In this document: positions 1 to 6,404 of the stretch, one piece after another
Position numbering within the stretch: the first letter of the stretch is position 1
Layout of the letters: each line of letters starts with the position of its first letter
Made by a program: the position numbers and the translations under genes
Source: UBA8437 sp003445035
Lineage (GTDB): Bacteria > Planctomycetota > Planctomycetia > Planctomycetales > Planctomycetaceae
DNA length: 10,834 bases
Reading direction: 5' to 3'
NCBI GenBank assembly: GCA_937901285.1
Contig: CALCHI010000445.1
Location: 1 to 10,834 of the forward strand
Notes under the pieces: model-generated
What the model was told of the DNA's origin: nothing
The model's input: the letters and a program-made list of their open reading frames with translations, nothing else
Database searches by the model: none

Positions 1-616
1 TGGTGACGCTGGGCATGCCGATGTAGAACGGCCGGGCCATGAACTGGGTCATGTAGGGTGCCTTGATCACGTTGTCGGTGGACACCGGGTTGTTGTCAGG
101 ACCGTGTTCCCAGTGGCTCCAGTCACCGGCCCCTTTCTGGGGCGGGCGGCGACGGGTGACCAGTTGCTTGCCGTCGGTGCGGATCAGGACACCCTCCGGG
201 CGGAGGGCTCGCATCGCTTCCTTGTCGCCGAGCTTGGCGGTGGCAGTGATCACCGCGTCGACCAGTCGATCGGCGTAGGGCAGTCGCTTGGAGTCACCGG
301 CCTGGATCACCAGTCGGTCGATACCCAGTCCGGCTTCGTCGGCGGCCTGTTGCAGGCGAGCCCGTGCCTTGGCGTCGGGTTCACGGACCAGCACCAGCAG
401 GTCGCTGGATTGGACCAGTTCCAGGACCACCTCGGCCTCCTGTCCCACTGCCACGCACAGTCCACGATTGACCCCGACCTGTTTGAGCAGGGCAGCGGCC
501 CGCTGGGCTGCCTGTTGCGGGTCCGCCGCGTCAACCGGGGCCAGCCCGGCGTGCGCGAGAGCCAGAGTGAGCAGGAACATTCCGAAATGGCGGACGGTCA
601 GTCGTGGAAGGTTCAT
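1..616 (-). CDS. Exported quinoprotein-like protein with N-terminal methyltransferase-like fold (5' part only)
   Basis: The gene starts at ATG 616-614 and runs off the left edge; 205 residues are visible. The start is supported by GGAG at 628-625, 8 nt upstream. Residues 1-31 form a signal peptide: basic start, hydrophobic core around FGMFLLTLALAHAGLA, and a VDA-A-type cleavage site. Residues about 38-150 look like a class I SAM-methyltransferase Rossmann fold: a helix into VGVNRGLCVAVGQ, then the acidic strand end REPDA (79-83), LPYADRLVDAVI (112-123) and an ALRPEGVLI strand (137-145). The glycine-rich loop is degenerate (VAVGQ rather than GxGxG). GDWSHWEHGPDNNPVS (164-179) and APYMTQF (186-192) match, from memory, the start of the PQQ/BamB-like propeller in large planctomycete proteins. 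The full protein would then be several hundred residues longer and act outside the cytoplasm. What it binds is unknown. It lies 95 bp downstream of the M20 gene on the same strand. Confidence 0.72.
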   Translation of the reverse strand, partial: MNLPRLTVRHFGMFLLTLALAHAGLAPVDAADPQQAAQRAAALLKQVGVNRGLCVAVGQEAEVVLELVQSSDLLVLVREPDAKARARLQQAADEAGLGIDRLVIQAGDSKRLPYADRLVDAVITATAKLGDKEAMRALRPEGVLIRTDGKQLVTRRRPPQKGAGDWSHWEHGPDNNPVSTDNVIKAPYMTQFMARPFYIGMPSVT

Positions 617-711
617 CGACGGGTCTCCGGCCGGGTTGGAGGATCGATCCGGCAGTCTACTCCGTGCCCGGCGGCCATGCCACGGAACGGTGCGTTGCGG
701 AGATCTTGCGG
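617..711. other. Short intergenic gap between the M20 peptidase and the exported quinoprotein-like gene
   Basis: This 95-bp spacer lies between two minus-strand genes. It contains the GGAG Shine-Dalgarno motif of the downstream gene (628-625). It also has a weak 5-bp inverted repeat, CCGTG at 662-666 and CACGG at 681-685, with a 14-nt loop and no T-tract. I see no convincing terminator or promoter, so readthrough from the M20 gene is possible. Confidence 0.4.
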
Positions 712-2097
712 TCACCGGCTCTCTGAGATCCGCTGCCAGAGCCGTGACCAGGCCTGTTGGCCTCGCCGAAAACTCGAAATTCGGAAGAACTCATCAGGAG
801 CATGAGCCCGTTCGTCGTCGAGCGCAAACGAGAAAATCACCGTGTAGACGCCCAGGTGCTCGCGGAGCACACTGCAGATGGGCAATGTGCCTCCCGAGCG
901 AGTGTAGTAGGGCGCGGAGCCGTAGAGTTCCTGCAGCACGTCGCCGGCGGACAGGTTGCCCGGATGGTCGCCGGGCACCAGGTACGGTCGTGCGGCCGAT
1001 TCGCTGACTGTCGTGGTTGCGGTCACTCCCGGAGGTGCGTGCTGCTCGACGTGCCGACGGATGCATTCGGCAACCGCCGCCGGGTCCTGGTCGGGCACCA
1101 GGCGGCAGGTGATCTTCGCGTGGGCCTCCGAGGGCAACACCGTCTTCACACCGTCGTCGGTGAACCCTCCCCATGTTCCGTTCACCTCCAGCGTCGGACG
1201 ACACCAGGCTCGTTCGAGCGTCGAGTAGCCGGGTTCACCGAACAACTCGTCGACCCCCAGTCCGTCGGCGAAACTCGCATCGTCCTGGGGGATCGTGGCG
1301 ATCTGCTCCCGATCGGACTCACCAGGGGTGATCACCTGGTCGTAGAAGCCGTCGATGGTGATACGACCTTCGTCGTCGCGCATCGAGGCAATCAGGCGGG
1401 CCAGGGCATGGATCGGGTTCTGCACGGTGCCGCCGTACTGTCCCGAATGGAGGTCCCGATTGGGACCAACCAGGTCGATTTCGACGGCGCACAGGCCCTT
1501 GAACCCGACCAGCAGGTTCGGCTGATCCTCGCTCCACTGTCCCCCGTCGGCGCTGACAACGTAGTCGCAGGCCAGCCGCTGTTGGTGTTCGAGAACGAAC
1601 TCCTCGACGTGCGGGCTCCCCACTTCCTCCTCGCCCTCGAACAGGAATTTCACGTTGATCGGCAGCGACCCGACCGTCTTCAGCCAGGCTTCGGCCGCCA
1701 GGATCGGGATCAGCATGTTCCCCTTGTCGTCGGAGGCTCCGCGGGCGTAGATCCGTTCTTCACGGATCACCGGTTCGAAGGGCGGGTGAGTCCACAATTC
1801 CACCGGGTCGACCGGCTGGGTGTCGAAGTGGCCGTAGACCAGGATTGTGGGGGCCGCCTCACCGGCCTCCAGGCACTCGCCGAAAACGGCGGGGACGCCA
1901 CCGGCGGAGAGCACCTCGACGGTGGGCACGCCCGCCTGCCGCAACCGGTTGGCCACCCAGTCGGCGGCGGCGGCCACGTGGGGTGCGTGGTCGGGCAGGG
2001 CCGAGATGCTGGGGATCGCGAGGAATTCGAGCAATTCGCGGGTGAATCGCTCGTCGTGTTCGGCCAGATAACTGGACGGGTCGGTGGAGCCGGTCAT
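712..2097 (-). CDS. M20 family metallopeptidase (dipeptidase / carnosinase-like)
   Basis: This 461-residue protein is the normal length for cytosolic M20 dipeptidases (CNDP2/DapE-ArgE superfamily), which use two zinc or manganese ions to hydrolyse dipeptides or N-acyl amino acids. The metal and catalytic residues are all present: H90 and D92 in YGHFDTQP, bridging D123 in GASDDKG, general base E157 with ligand E158 in EGEEEVGS, D184 in SADG, and H432 in ERAHAPDE. H217 in DLHSG marks the inserted dimerisation (lid) domain, about residues 200-360, and SGGTLP (401-406) is the conserved substrate-side loop. There is no signal peptide, so it is probably cytoplasmic. The ATG at 2097 has GGAGAG at 2109-2104, 6 nt upstream. 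It begins 42 nt after the stop of the ABC fusion gene on the same strand, so co-transcription is likely, although a peptidase has no obvious role in lipid transport. Specificity cannot be read from sequence; relatives act on beta-Ala-His, Cys-Gly and other dipeptides. Confidence 0.93.
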   Translation of the reverse strand: MTGSTDPSSYLAEHDERFTRELLEFLAIPSISALPDHAPHVAAAADWVANRLRQAGVPTVEVLSAGGVPAVFGECLEAGEAAPTILVYGHFDTQPVDPVELWTHPPFEPVIREERIYARGASDDKGNMLIPILAAEAWLKTVGSLPINVKFLFEGEEEVGSPHVEEFVLEHQQRLACDYVVSADGGQWSEDQPNLLVGFKGLCAVEIDLVGPNRDLHSGQYGGTVQNPIHALARLIASMRDDEGRITIDGFYDQVITPGESDREQIATIPQDDASFADGLGVDELFGEPGYSTLERAWCRPTLEVNGTWGGFTDDGVKTVLPSEAHAKITCRLVPDQDPAAVAECIRRHVEQHAPPGVTATTTVSESAARPYLVPGDHPGNLSAGDVLQELYGSAPYYTRSGGTLPICSVLREHLGVYTVIFSFALDDERAHAPDEFFRISSFRRGQQAWSRLWQRISESR

Positions 2098-2139
2098 GGG
2101 TTGCTCTCCGGGGGCATGGACGGTCCGGGGCGAGCCACT

Positions 2140-3777
2140 TTAGCCGACGGCGATGAATTCGAAAAATGTGAAGACGAAGTGGACCATCAGTACCAGCAGT
2201 GTCGACCAGAGGATCGTCCGGGTGACACCGTTGCTGACGTCGTGACTGGAGGACTTGGGCTGCATGCCCAGGTGGTAGGAGATCAGCCCCACCCCCAGGC
2301 CACAGCACAGGCAGCGGGCCAGGACCCAGGTCGTACCTCTCCACAGGCCACCACCGGCCAGCAGGTCCCAGTGGAAGTGCTGGTGCCAGAAGTCGGGTCC
2401 CAGTTCGGGGAAGCGGGCGGTGAAGACAACCAGGCTGGTCCAGCGGGCCAGGGCGAAGGCCGCGCCGCACAGCAGCGGCGTACCGATCAGGAAGGCCCAC
2501 AACGTGCCGGTCAGCAGGTAGCGGTCGGGTCGGACGCCGAAGGACCGCAATGCGTCGACCTGGCGGCCGTAGGACTTGCCGCCGACGTCCGAGGCGACTG
2601 CGGCACCGCAACGTGCGGCGATCAACAGCGTGGCCAGGACCGGCACCAGCACGCGGAACAGCGCGAAACCGATCGCGTGCAGCAGGTTCTCTCGTAACAG
2701 CGGCTCGGTGTACCGTGAGAAGGGCAGAAAATGGAACGTGAAGTAGGTGGTGACGTACCCCAGGATCATGCCGGCGATGGCGATGTAGACCCACGCCGAC
2801 GGACCGGCAACCAGCCAGGCCGAGTGGCCGGTGAACTTCAGGCCCCAGCGAATCGAAGGCCAGCGTGGTATCAGCCGCAGCGGGGTTGCCAGCAGTTCCT
2901 CTGCCACGCGTGAGGTTCCCGCCAGCAGATCGCCCAGTCGACTCCTGGGCACCGGGCCGGCCGGGACGTCGGCTGACGGAGGGGGGATCGGGACCAGGAA
3001 GTCCTCGGGAGACTCCCAGTTGTCCCGTGGAACTTCGACCAGTTGTTGCGTTTCGGGATCGAGCAGAAACAACACGTCGGCGATGCCGATCAGTGAGGCG
3101 AGATCGTGGGTGACGACGATCGAGGTCCGGGGGTGAGCCTTGTGGGTCTTTTGGATCAGGTCGGCGACCCGCGACGCGGTGGCGGTGTCGAGTCCGGAGG
3201 TGGGTTCGTCGTACAGCAGGCAGTCGGGATCGGCGGCCAGCGTGCGTGCGATCGCCAGCCGCTGCTGCTGACCACCGCTGAGGTGCCGGGTCGAGACCGA
3301 CCGGGGAACCTCGAGTGTCTCGAGCAGGTCGCCTCCGTTGTCACGGAACAGCGGTTGTCGTCGTCGTCGGCTGTGATCGCTGGCGAACTGCACGTTTTCG
3401 GTGGGCGACAGTTCGTCGAAGAGGGCGAAACCCTGGAAGACGATACCGATCCGCCGTCCGGCTGCCGCCCGTGTCACCGGGTCGCCGTCGATCGTGATCT
3501 GGCCCGAGAGCCGGACATTGTCGGGGTCGTCGGAGGGCAGTCCGGCCAGTGCTCTCAGCAGTTGTGACTTTCCCGATCCGCTGACACCGACGATCAGCAC
3601 GATGCCGCCGGCCGGCAGGTCGACGGTGACATCCCGCAGCAGCGTCCGCCGTCCGGCGACCAGCGTGACCTGTTCCAGCGACAGGCCGGCACCGACGGAT
3701 TCGATCTCCTCGCCGCCAGCCGCGGTTTCGGACGATTCGACGGTGCCGAGATCCGGTTCGTCCTGGATCCTGCTCAC
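2140..3777 (-). CDS. Fused MlaF-type ATPase and MlaE-type permease (lipid ABC transporter)
   Basis: This 545-residue protein joins two subunits that are normally separate in Mla/Mce lipid transporters. Residues about 31-265 are a complete ATPase: Walker A GVSGSGKS (64-71), Q-loop Q115 in VFQG, signature LSGGQ (166-170), Walker B ending D190-E191, D-loop SGLD (194-197) and switch H224. After a proline-rich linker (264-280) comes an amphipathic stretch (RSRLGDLLAG onward) and then an MlaE permease, about 290-545. Its hallmark is RVLVPVLATLLIAARCGAAV (375-394) followed by SDVGGKSYGRQVDALRSFGV; about five membrane segments lie near 320-345, 368-394, 420-445, 480-503 and 520-543. Two copies would make a complete transporter in the inner membrane moving phospholipid or another lipid; direction is unknown. 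It starts with GTG 3777-3775, which overlaps the upstream stop as GTGA. The only SD-like motif is a weak GGGA, so translational coupling is likely. The M20 gene follows after 42 nt. No mlaB, mlaC or mlaA homologue is in the window. Confidence 0.9.
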   Translation of the reverse strand: MSRIQDEPDLGTVESSETAAGGEEIESVGAGLSLEQVTLVAGRRTLLRDVTVDLPAGGIVLIVGVSGSGKSQLLRALAGLPSDDPDNVRLSGQITIDGDPVTRAAAGRRIGIVFQGFALFDELSPTENVQFASDHSRRRRQPLFRDNGGDLLETLEVPRSVSTRHLSGGQQQRLAIARTLAADPDCLLYDEPTSGLDTATASRVADLIQKTHKAHPRTSIVVTHDLASLIGIADVLFLLDPETQQLVEVPRDNWESPEDFLVPIPPPSADVPAGPVPRSRLGDLLAGTSRVAEELLATPLRLIPRWPSIRWGLKFTGHSAWLVAGPSAWVYIAIAGMILGYVTTYFTFHFLPFSRYTEPLLRENLLHAIGFALFRVLVPVLATLLIAARCGAAVASDVGGKSYGRQVDALRSFGVRPDRYLLTGTLWAFLIGTPLLCGAAFALARWTSLVVFTARFPELGPDFWHQHFHWDLLAGGGLWRGTTWVLARCLCCGLGVGLISYHLGMQPKSSSHDVSNGVTRTILWSTLLVLMVHFVFTFFEFIAVG

Positions 3778-5111
3778 CGTTGTGGTTCCCGCTGGGTCGT
3801 GGACTGTCTTGGATCACCGGCACTATCGAGGTGGGCCAGGAAGGGGTGTTTGCCGGGGCGATGGCCGCGGACGACTGTCAGCGGCTGGTCCGGCCCAAGA
3901 GGCCGTGACGATGGAACGTCGACAGCAGATTCGAACACCAGCCAGCGACGGTCTTTTCCCAGCACCTGGTGTCGCAGCACCAGGGCGAACTCGGGAGTGA
4001 TCCCCGTCTCGGGTGTTCCAATCAGCAATTCGGCGATCCGTCGCACGGTCGGTTCAAATTGTCGGCTGGCGCGAGCCAGCACGATTCGGGCTTCGTCGCC
4101 CGTCCAGGTGTCTTTCAGCGCCTGGCGAAACTTCGGGTTGTCGACAGCCGTGTGACGGACGATCTTCCAGAGCAGGCTGCGAAGTTCGGGATCGTTGAGC
4201 AGCTTGGAGCCGCTGCGTCGGGCCGCCTGCTGGACCTCGGGGTGCGCCGCCGCGTCACGGATCACCCGTTCGACCACCTTGACGATTTCATTCGAGTGCG
4301 AGGCCAGGACGGGCGTCGCCTCCTTGTCAACGAAACGGTCGAACTCGTCGCGAAACTTTCCGCGGTTGGGCAACAACGGGGTCTTGTCGTAGAAGTACCG
4401 CCAGGTGAATCTCCACAGCGAGACCCGGCTCCAGAGATCGCTGCCGATCTGGTCGGCGATTGGCTTGGCACGTCGCCGCACGATTGGCCAGATCTCGCGG
4501 CGGACCAGTGGCACCACTTCCTTGTCGATCAACTGCCGCTGGTACCGATTCCCGATCCGGTCGATCTCGGCGCGATGAGCCTCGACCGCCGCGGGCAGTT
4601 CGGATTCCACGATCTGCAGGGACTGGTCAAGCGACGATTCGACCAGCGGTTGCAGGGACTGCAACAGGCTTTCCTGGTGAGCCTCGACGGCCTGCCGGAT
4701 CTGGGCCGACACCTGCCGTTGCTTGGCCTCGGGCATCAGGGTCGAGACGATCCAGGCCATCGAGTTGGGCGAGGAGTACCAGGCCAGCTGATTGGTGGAT
4801 GTCGGAGTGGGAGCCGAAGAGTAGAGCAGGGCGGTGGGGGCCTGTTGGCCGGCGGTGTACCGGATCTCCCCAATCTGCACCAGCCGTCCATCATCGTGGG
4901 AAAAGAAAATCGGGTCGCCACCACGCAGATCGAGTTGGTCGGAGAGTTGGAGCGGTACCGTGGAGCGACTGCCCGAAGCGTACCGCCACAACTGGGGGGC
5001 CACGCGTTGGCCCAGGGCCTTGTCCGCCTGGTCGTTGACCAGCCAACCGGTGACAGCCGCGACGGCGGTCCAGGCCATCAGCCCCACCACGATTCTCAGC
5101 CGTCTTCGCAT
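3774..5111 (-). CDS. Membrane-anchored helical protein, possible divergent MCE (MlaD-like) partner of the ABC fusion
   Basis: This protein has 445 residues. Residues 1-5 are basic (MRRRL) and 6-24 form one hydrophobic helix, so it is probably tethered in the inner membrane with the rest in the periplasm. Residues about 52-126 look like beta strands, and the segment 58-85 (DQLDLRGGDPIFF, then GRLVQIGEIRY) has the GxP(V/I)...(V)GxI pattern of MCE domains. From about 128 to 365 it is mostly helical and charged, as in MCE proteins whose helices form a channel. Within it are three proline-led repeats (P291, P308, P326). The end (about 366-397) returns to strand-like sequence. Its stop overlaps the start of the ATPase-permease fusion by 4 nt (GTGA), a strong sign of a shared complex. 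A longer frame opens at 5201, but ATG 5111 has a strong SD (GAGGAG, 7 nt away) and gives a clean membrane anchor. The MCE assignment is inference; the anchor and coupling are seen directly. Confidence 0.68.
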   Translation of the reverse strand: MRRRLRIVVGLMAWTAVAAVTGWLVNDQADKALGQRVAPQLWRYASGSRSTVPLQLSDQLDLRGGDPIFFSHDDGRLVQIGEIRYTAGQQAPTALLYSSAPTPTSTNQLAWYSSPNSMAWIVSTLMPEAKQRQVSAQIRQAVEAHQESLLQSLQPLVESSLDQSLQIVESELPAAVEAHRAEIDRIGNRYQRQLIDKEVVPLVRREIWPIVRRRAKPIADQIGSDLWSRVSLWRFTWRYFYDKTPLLPNRGKFRDEFDRFVDKEATPVLASHSNEIVKVVERVIRDAAAHPEVQQAARRSGSKLLNDPELRSLLWKIVRHTAVDNPKFRQALKDTWTGDEARIVLARASRQFEPTVRRIAELLIGTPETGITPEFALVLRHQVLGKDRRWLVFESAVDVPSSRPLGPDQPLTVVRGHRPGKHPFLAHLDSAGDPRQSTTQREPQR

Positions 5112-5228
5112 CCAATTTCTCCTCGGATGGCATCGGCCACCCCATGACGGTCCCCGTCTGGGTGTTCGTTGGCGGACCGGTTTTCTTGGGCACCGTACCA
5201 ATAAACTGGTGAGTTTTTGGCCGGTTGT
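5112..5228. other. Intergenic gap between the FAD oxidase and the MCE-like gene
   Basis: This 117-bp spacer lies between two minus-strand genes. Apart from the GAGGAG ribosome-binding site it has one AT-richer patch near 5199-5217 containing a 4-5 bp inverted repeat (ACCA...TGGT). Its T-run lies on the plus-strand side, where no gene ends, so it is not a terminator for the oxidase. A promoter for the transporter genes could lie here, but I cannot identify -35/-10 boxes. Confidence 0.35.
5119..5124 (-). promoter_or_regulatory. Shine-Dalgarno GAGGAG deciding the start of the MCE-like gene
   Basis: On the minus strand GAGGAG is followed by a 7-nt spacer (AAATTGG) and ATG at 5111-5109. This selects the 445-residue form over the longer frame from 5201, whose extra 30 residues are arginine/proline-rich and precede the membrane helix awkwardly. 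Confidence 0.75.
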
Positions 5229-6326
5229 CTACAGGAAACGGTCAACGGCAAAGCGGGTGATCCGTCGACGGGTGTGACCGTCGAGGACAAGGTCGGCCAG
5301 GATGTCGCCGACGAGGATCGAGAACTTGAAACCGTGTCCGGAAAAACCGCCGCCGAGGACCAGGCGGTCGTCCGACGGATGCGATCCGATCAGGAAATCG
5401 TGGTCGGGGGTGTTGGTGTACAGGCACACCTCTCCACGACCGGCAGGACCAACCAGGCCGGGTTGCCATCGTTCGACCCAGTCGTACAACCGGCGAACCT
5501 CCTCGGCGGCGACATCACGGTCGACCGAATCGGGATCGACCCGGCTGCCGGCGTGATCGGCCGCGACCTTGATCGTCCGGCCGTCCAGGCTCGGGAACCC
5601 GTAGTTGGTGGTGTCGTACTCGCAGAAACACGGAAACACATCGGGCGTGACCTGGGCCGGATCGTTGGCCGGCAGATAGATTTTCTCTTCGCGGGTGACC
5701 TCCAGGTTCCAGTTGAGGTCCCCGGCCAGCCGATCGAGCCAGGCGCCGGCGGTGATGACGGCCCGGGCCGTGTCGATCGTGCCCTGGTTGGTCCTGACCC
5801 GCAGTCCGGAATCGAGTGGCTCGATCGACTCGACCCGGCACCCGTCCCGGCGAACAGCTCCGTGAGCCTCGGCACGGGTTCGCAATGTCTCGAGCACGCG
5901 ATCGGCCCGCACGAACCCGTTTTCCCCAGCGAAGAAGGCGTGCTGGGATTCGGTCAGCCTGAATGTCGGGAATCGTTGTGAAACGTCCGGACCGGTCAGC
6001 AGGTCGTGGGGCAGACCGGCTTCGGCCAGCATTTTCAGCGTGCGGGCGAAACGGTCATTCTCGAGGCTGGCGAAGATCAACAGGCCACAGAGTTCCAGCA
6101 GGTCGACGTCGGCCTCGGTTTCCAGGTCTCGCCACATGCCCAGCGATTCGCGGGCCAGTTCGACATACAGCGGATCGTCATACGTGGTGCGGAAGACCCG
6201 GGAGTGTCCGTGCGAACTGCCACGGACGTGGCCCGGTTCGAACTGTTCGATTCCCACGACGTCGACACCGCGACGCGCGAGGTGGTAAAGCGCCGAGGAC
6301 CCCATGGCACCCAGGCCGACCACCAC
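5229..6326 (-). CDS. FAD-dependent oxidase, monomeric sarcosine oxidase / N-methyl-tryptophan oxidase family
   Basis: Family members oxidise secondary amines such as sarcosine, N-methyl amino acids or pipecolate with oxygen, giving an imine (then aldehyde and amine) and H2O2. Numbered from GTG 6326, the 365-residue protein shows the dinucleotide loop GLGAMG (4-9), acidic E27 ending the second strand, the family motif GSSHGHSRVFR (36-46), C301 in VCLYTNTPDHDF matching the cysteine that binds FAD covalently in monomeric sarcosine oxidase (Cys315), and GFSGHGFKFS (327-336). K253 in TIKVAADH lies where the family has the oxygen-activating lysine. The start is uncertain. GTG at 6326 has no SD and trims the first Rossmann strand. 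The frame is open back to 6404, and an ATC at 6356-6354 with AAGGG 8 nt upstream gives a natural N-terminus (10 more residues, STSAQTCDC...). It lies downstream of, and in the same frame as, the Gfo/Idh gene. The substrate is unknown. Confidence 0.88.
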   Translation of the reverse strand: MVVGLGAMGSSALYHLARRGVDVVGIEQFEPGHVRGSSHGHSRVFRTTYDDPLYVELARESLGMWRDLETEADVDLLELCGLLIFASLENDRFARTLKMLAEAGLPHDLLTGPDVSQRFPTFRLTESQHAFFAGENGFVRADRVLETLRTRAEAHGAVRRDGCRVESIEPLDSGLRVRTNQGTIDTARAVITAGAWLDRLAGDLNWNLEVTREEKIYLPANDPAQVTPDVFPCFCEYDTTNYGFPSLDGRTIKVAADHAGSRVDPDSVDRDVAAEEVRRLYDWVERWQPGLVGPAGRGEVCLYTNTPDHDFLIGSHPSDDRLVLGGGFSGHGFKFSILVGDILADLVLDGHTRRRITRFAVDRFL

Positions 6327-6353
6327 GCAGTCGCAGGTTTGAGCCGATGTCGA

Positions 6354-6369
6354 GATGGCTGGAGCCCTT
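6354..6369 (-). promoter_or_regulatory. Candidate ribosome-binding site and non-canonical ATC start of the FAD oxidase
   Basis: On the minus strand AAGGG (6369-6365) is followed by 8 nt and then ATC (6356-6354). Translating from here gives [I/M]STSAQTCDCVVVGLGAMG, a typical N-terminus for an FAD Rossmann protein. No ATG, GTG or TTG lies in this frame between the preceding stop (6407-6405) and GTG 6326. One base change would make it ATG. Confidence 0.4.
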
Positions 6370-6404
6370 GAGGATTCTCTGGGTGCCGGTTTGCGGTGTC
6401 GTGG

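Noticed and set aside
662..685. CCGTG...CACGG inverted repeat between the M20 gene and the left-edge gene
   Set aside because: It has only five paired bases, a 14-nt loop and no T-tract, so it is indistinguishable from chance in GC-rich DNA.
757..2697. A 646-codon plus-strand open frame opposite the M20 and ABC genes
   Set aside because: It is antisense to two genes with complete catalytic motifs. Its translation is rich in Gly, Gln, Asp and Arg, without domains, and it crosses the boundary between the two real genes. Long antisense frames are expected at this GC content.
3355..3371. Run of TCG/CGT triplets resembling a microsatellite
   Set aside because: It is short and lies in the coding sequence of the ATPase, where it encodes a small arginine cluster (SRRRRQ).
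3969..5147. A 392-codon plus-strand open frame opposite the MCE-like gene
   Set aside because: It has no recognisable motif. The minus-strand frame has a membrane anchor, a strong ribosome-binding site and a 4-nt overlap with the transporter gene.
5112..5201. Longer start for the MCE-like gene at 5201
   Set aside because: The extra 30 residues are Arg/Pro-rich and displace the membrane anchor from the N-terminus. The GAGGAG motif points to ATG 5111.
5199..5217. Hairpin-like ACCA...TGGT followed by a T-run, resembling a terminator
   Set aside because: The stem is only 4-5 bp and the T-run is on the plus-strand side, where no upstream plus-strand gene ends.
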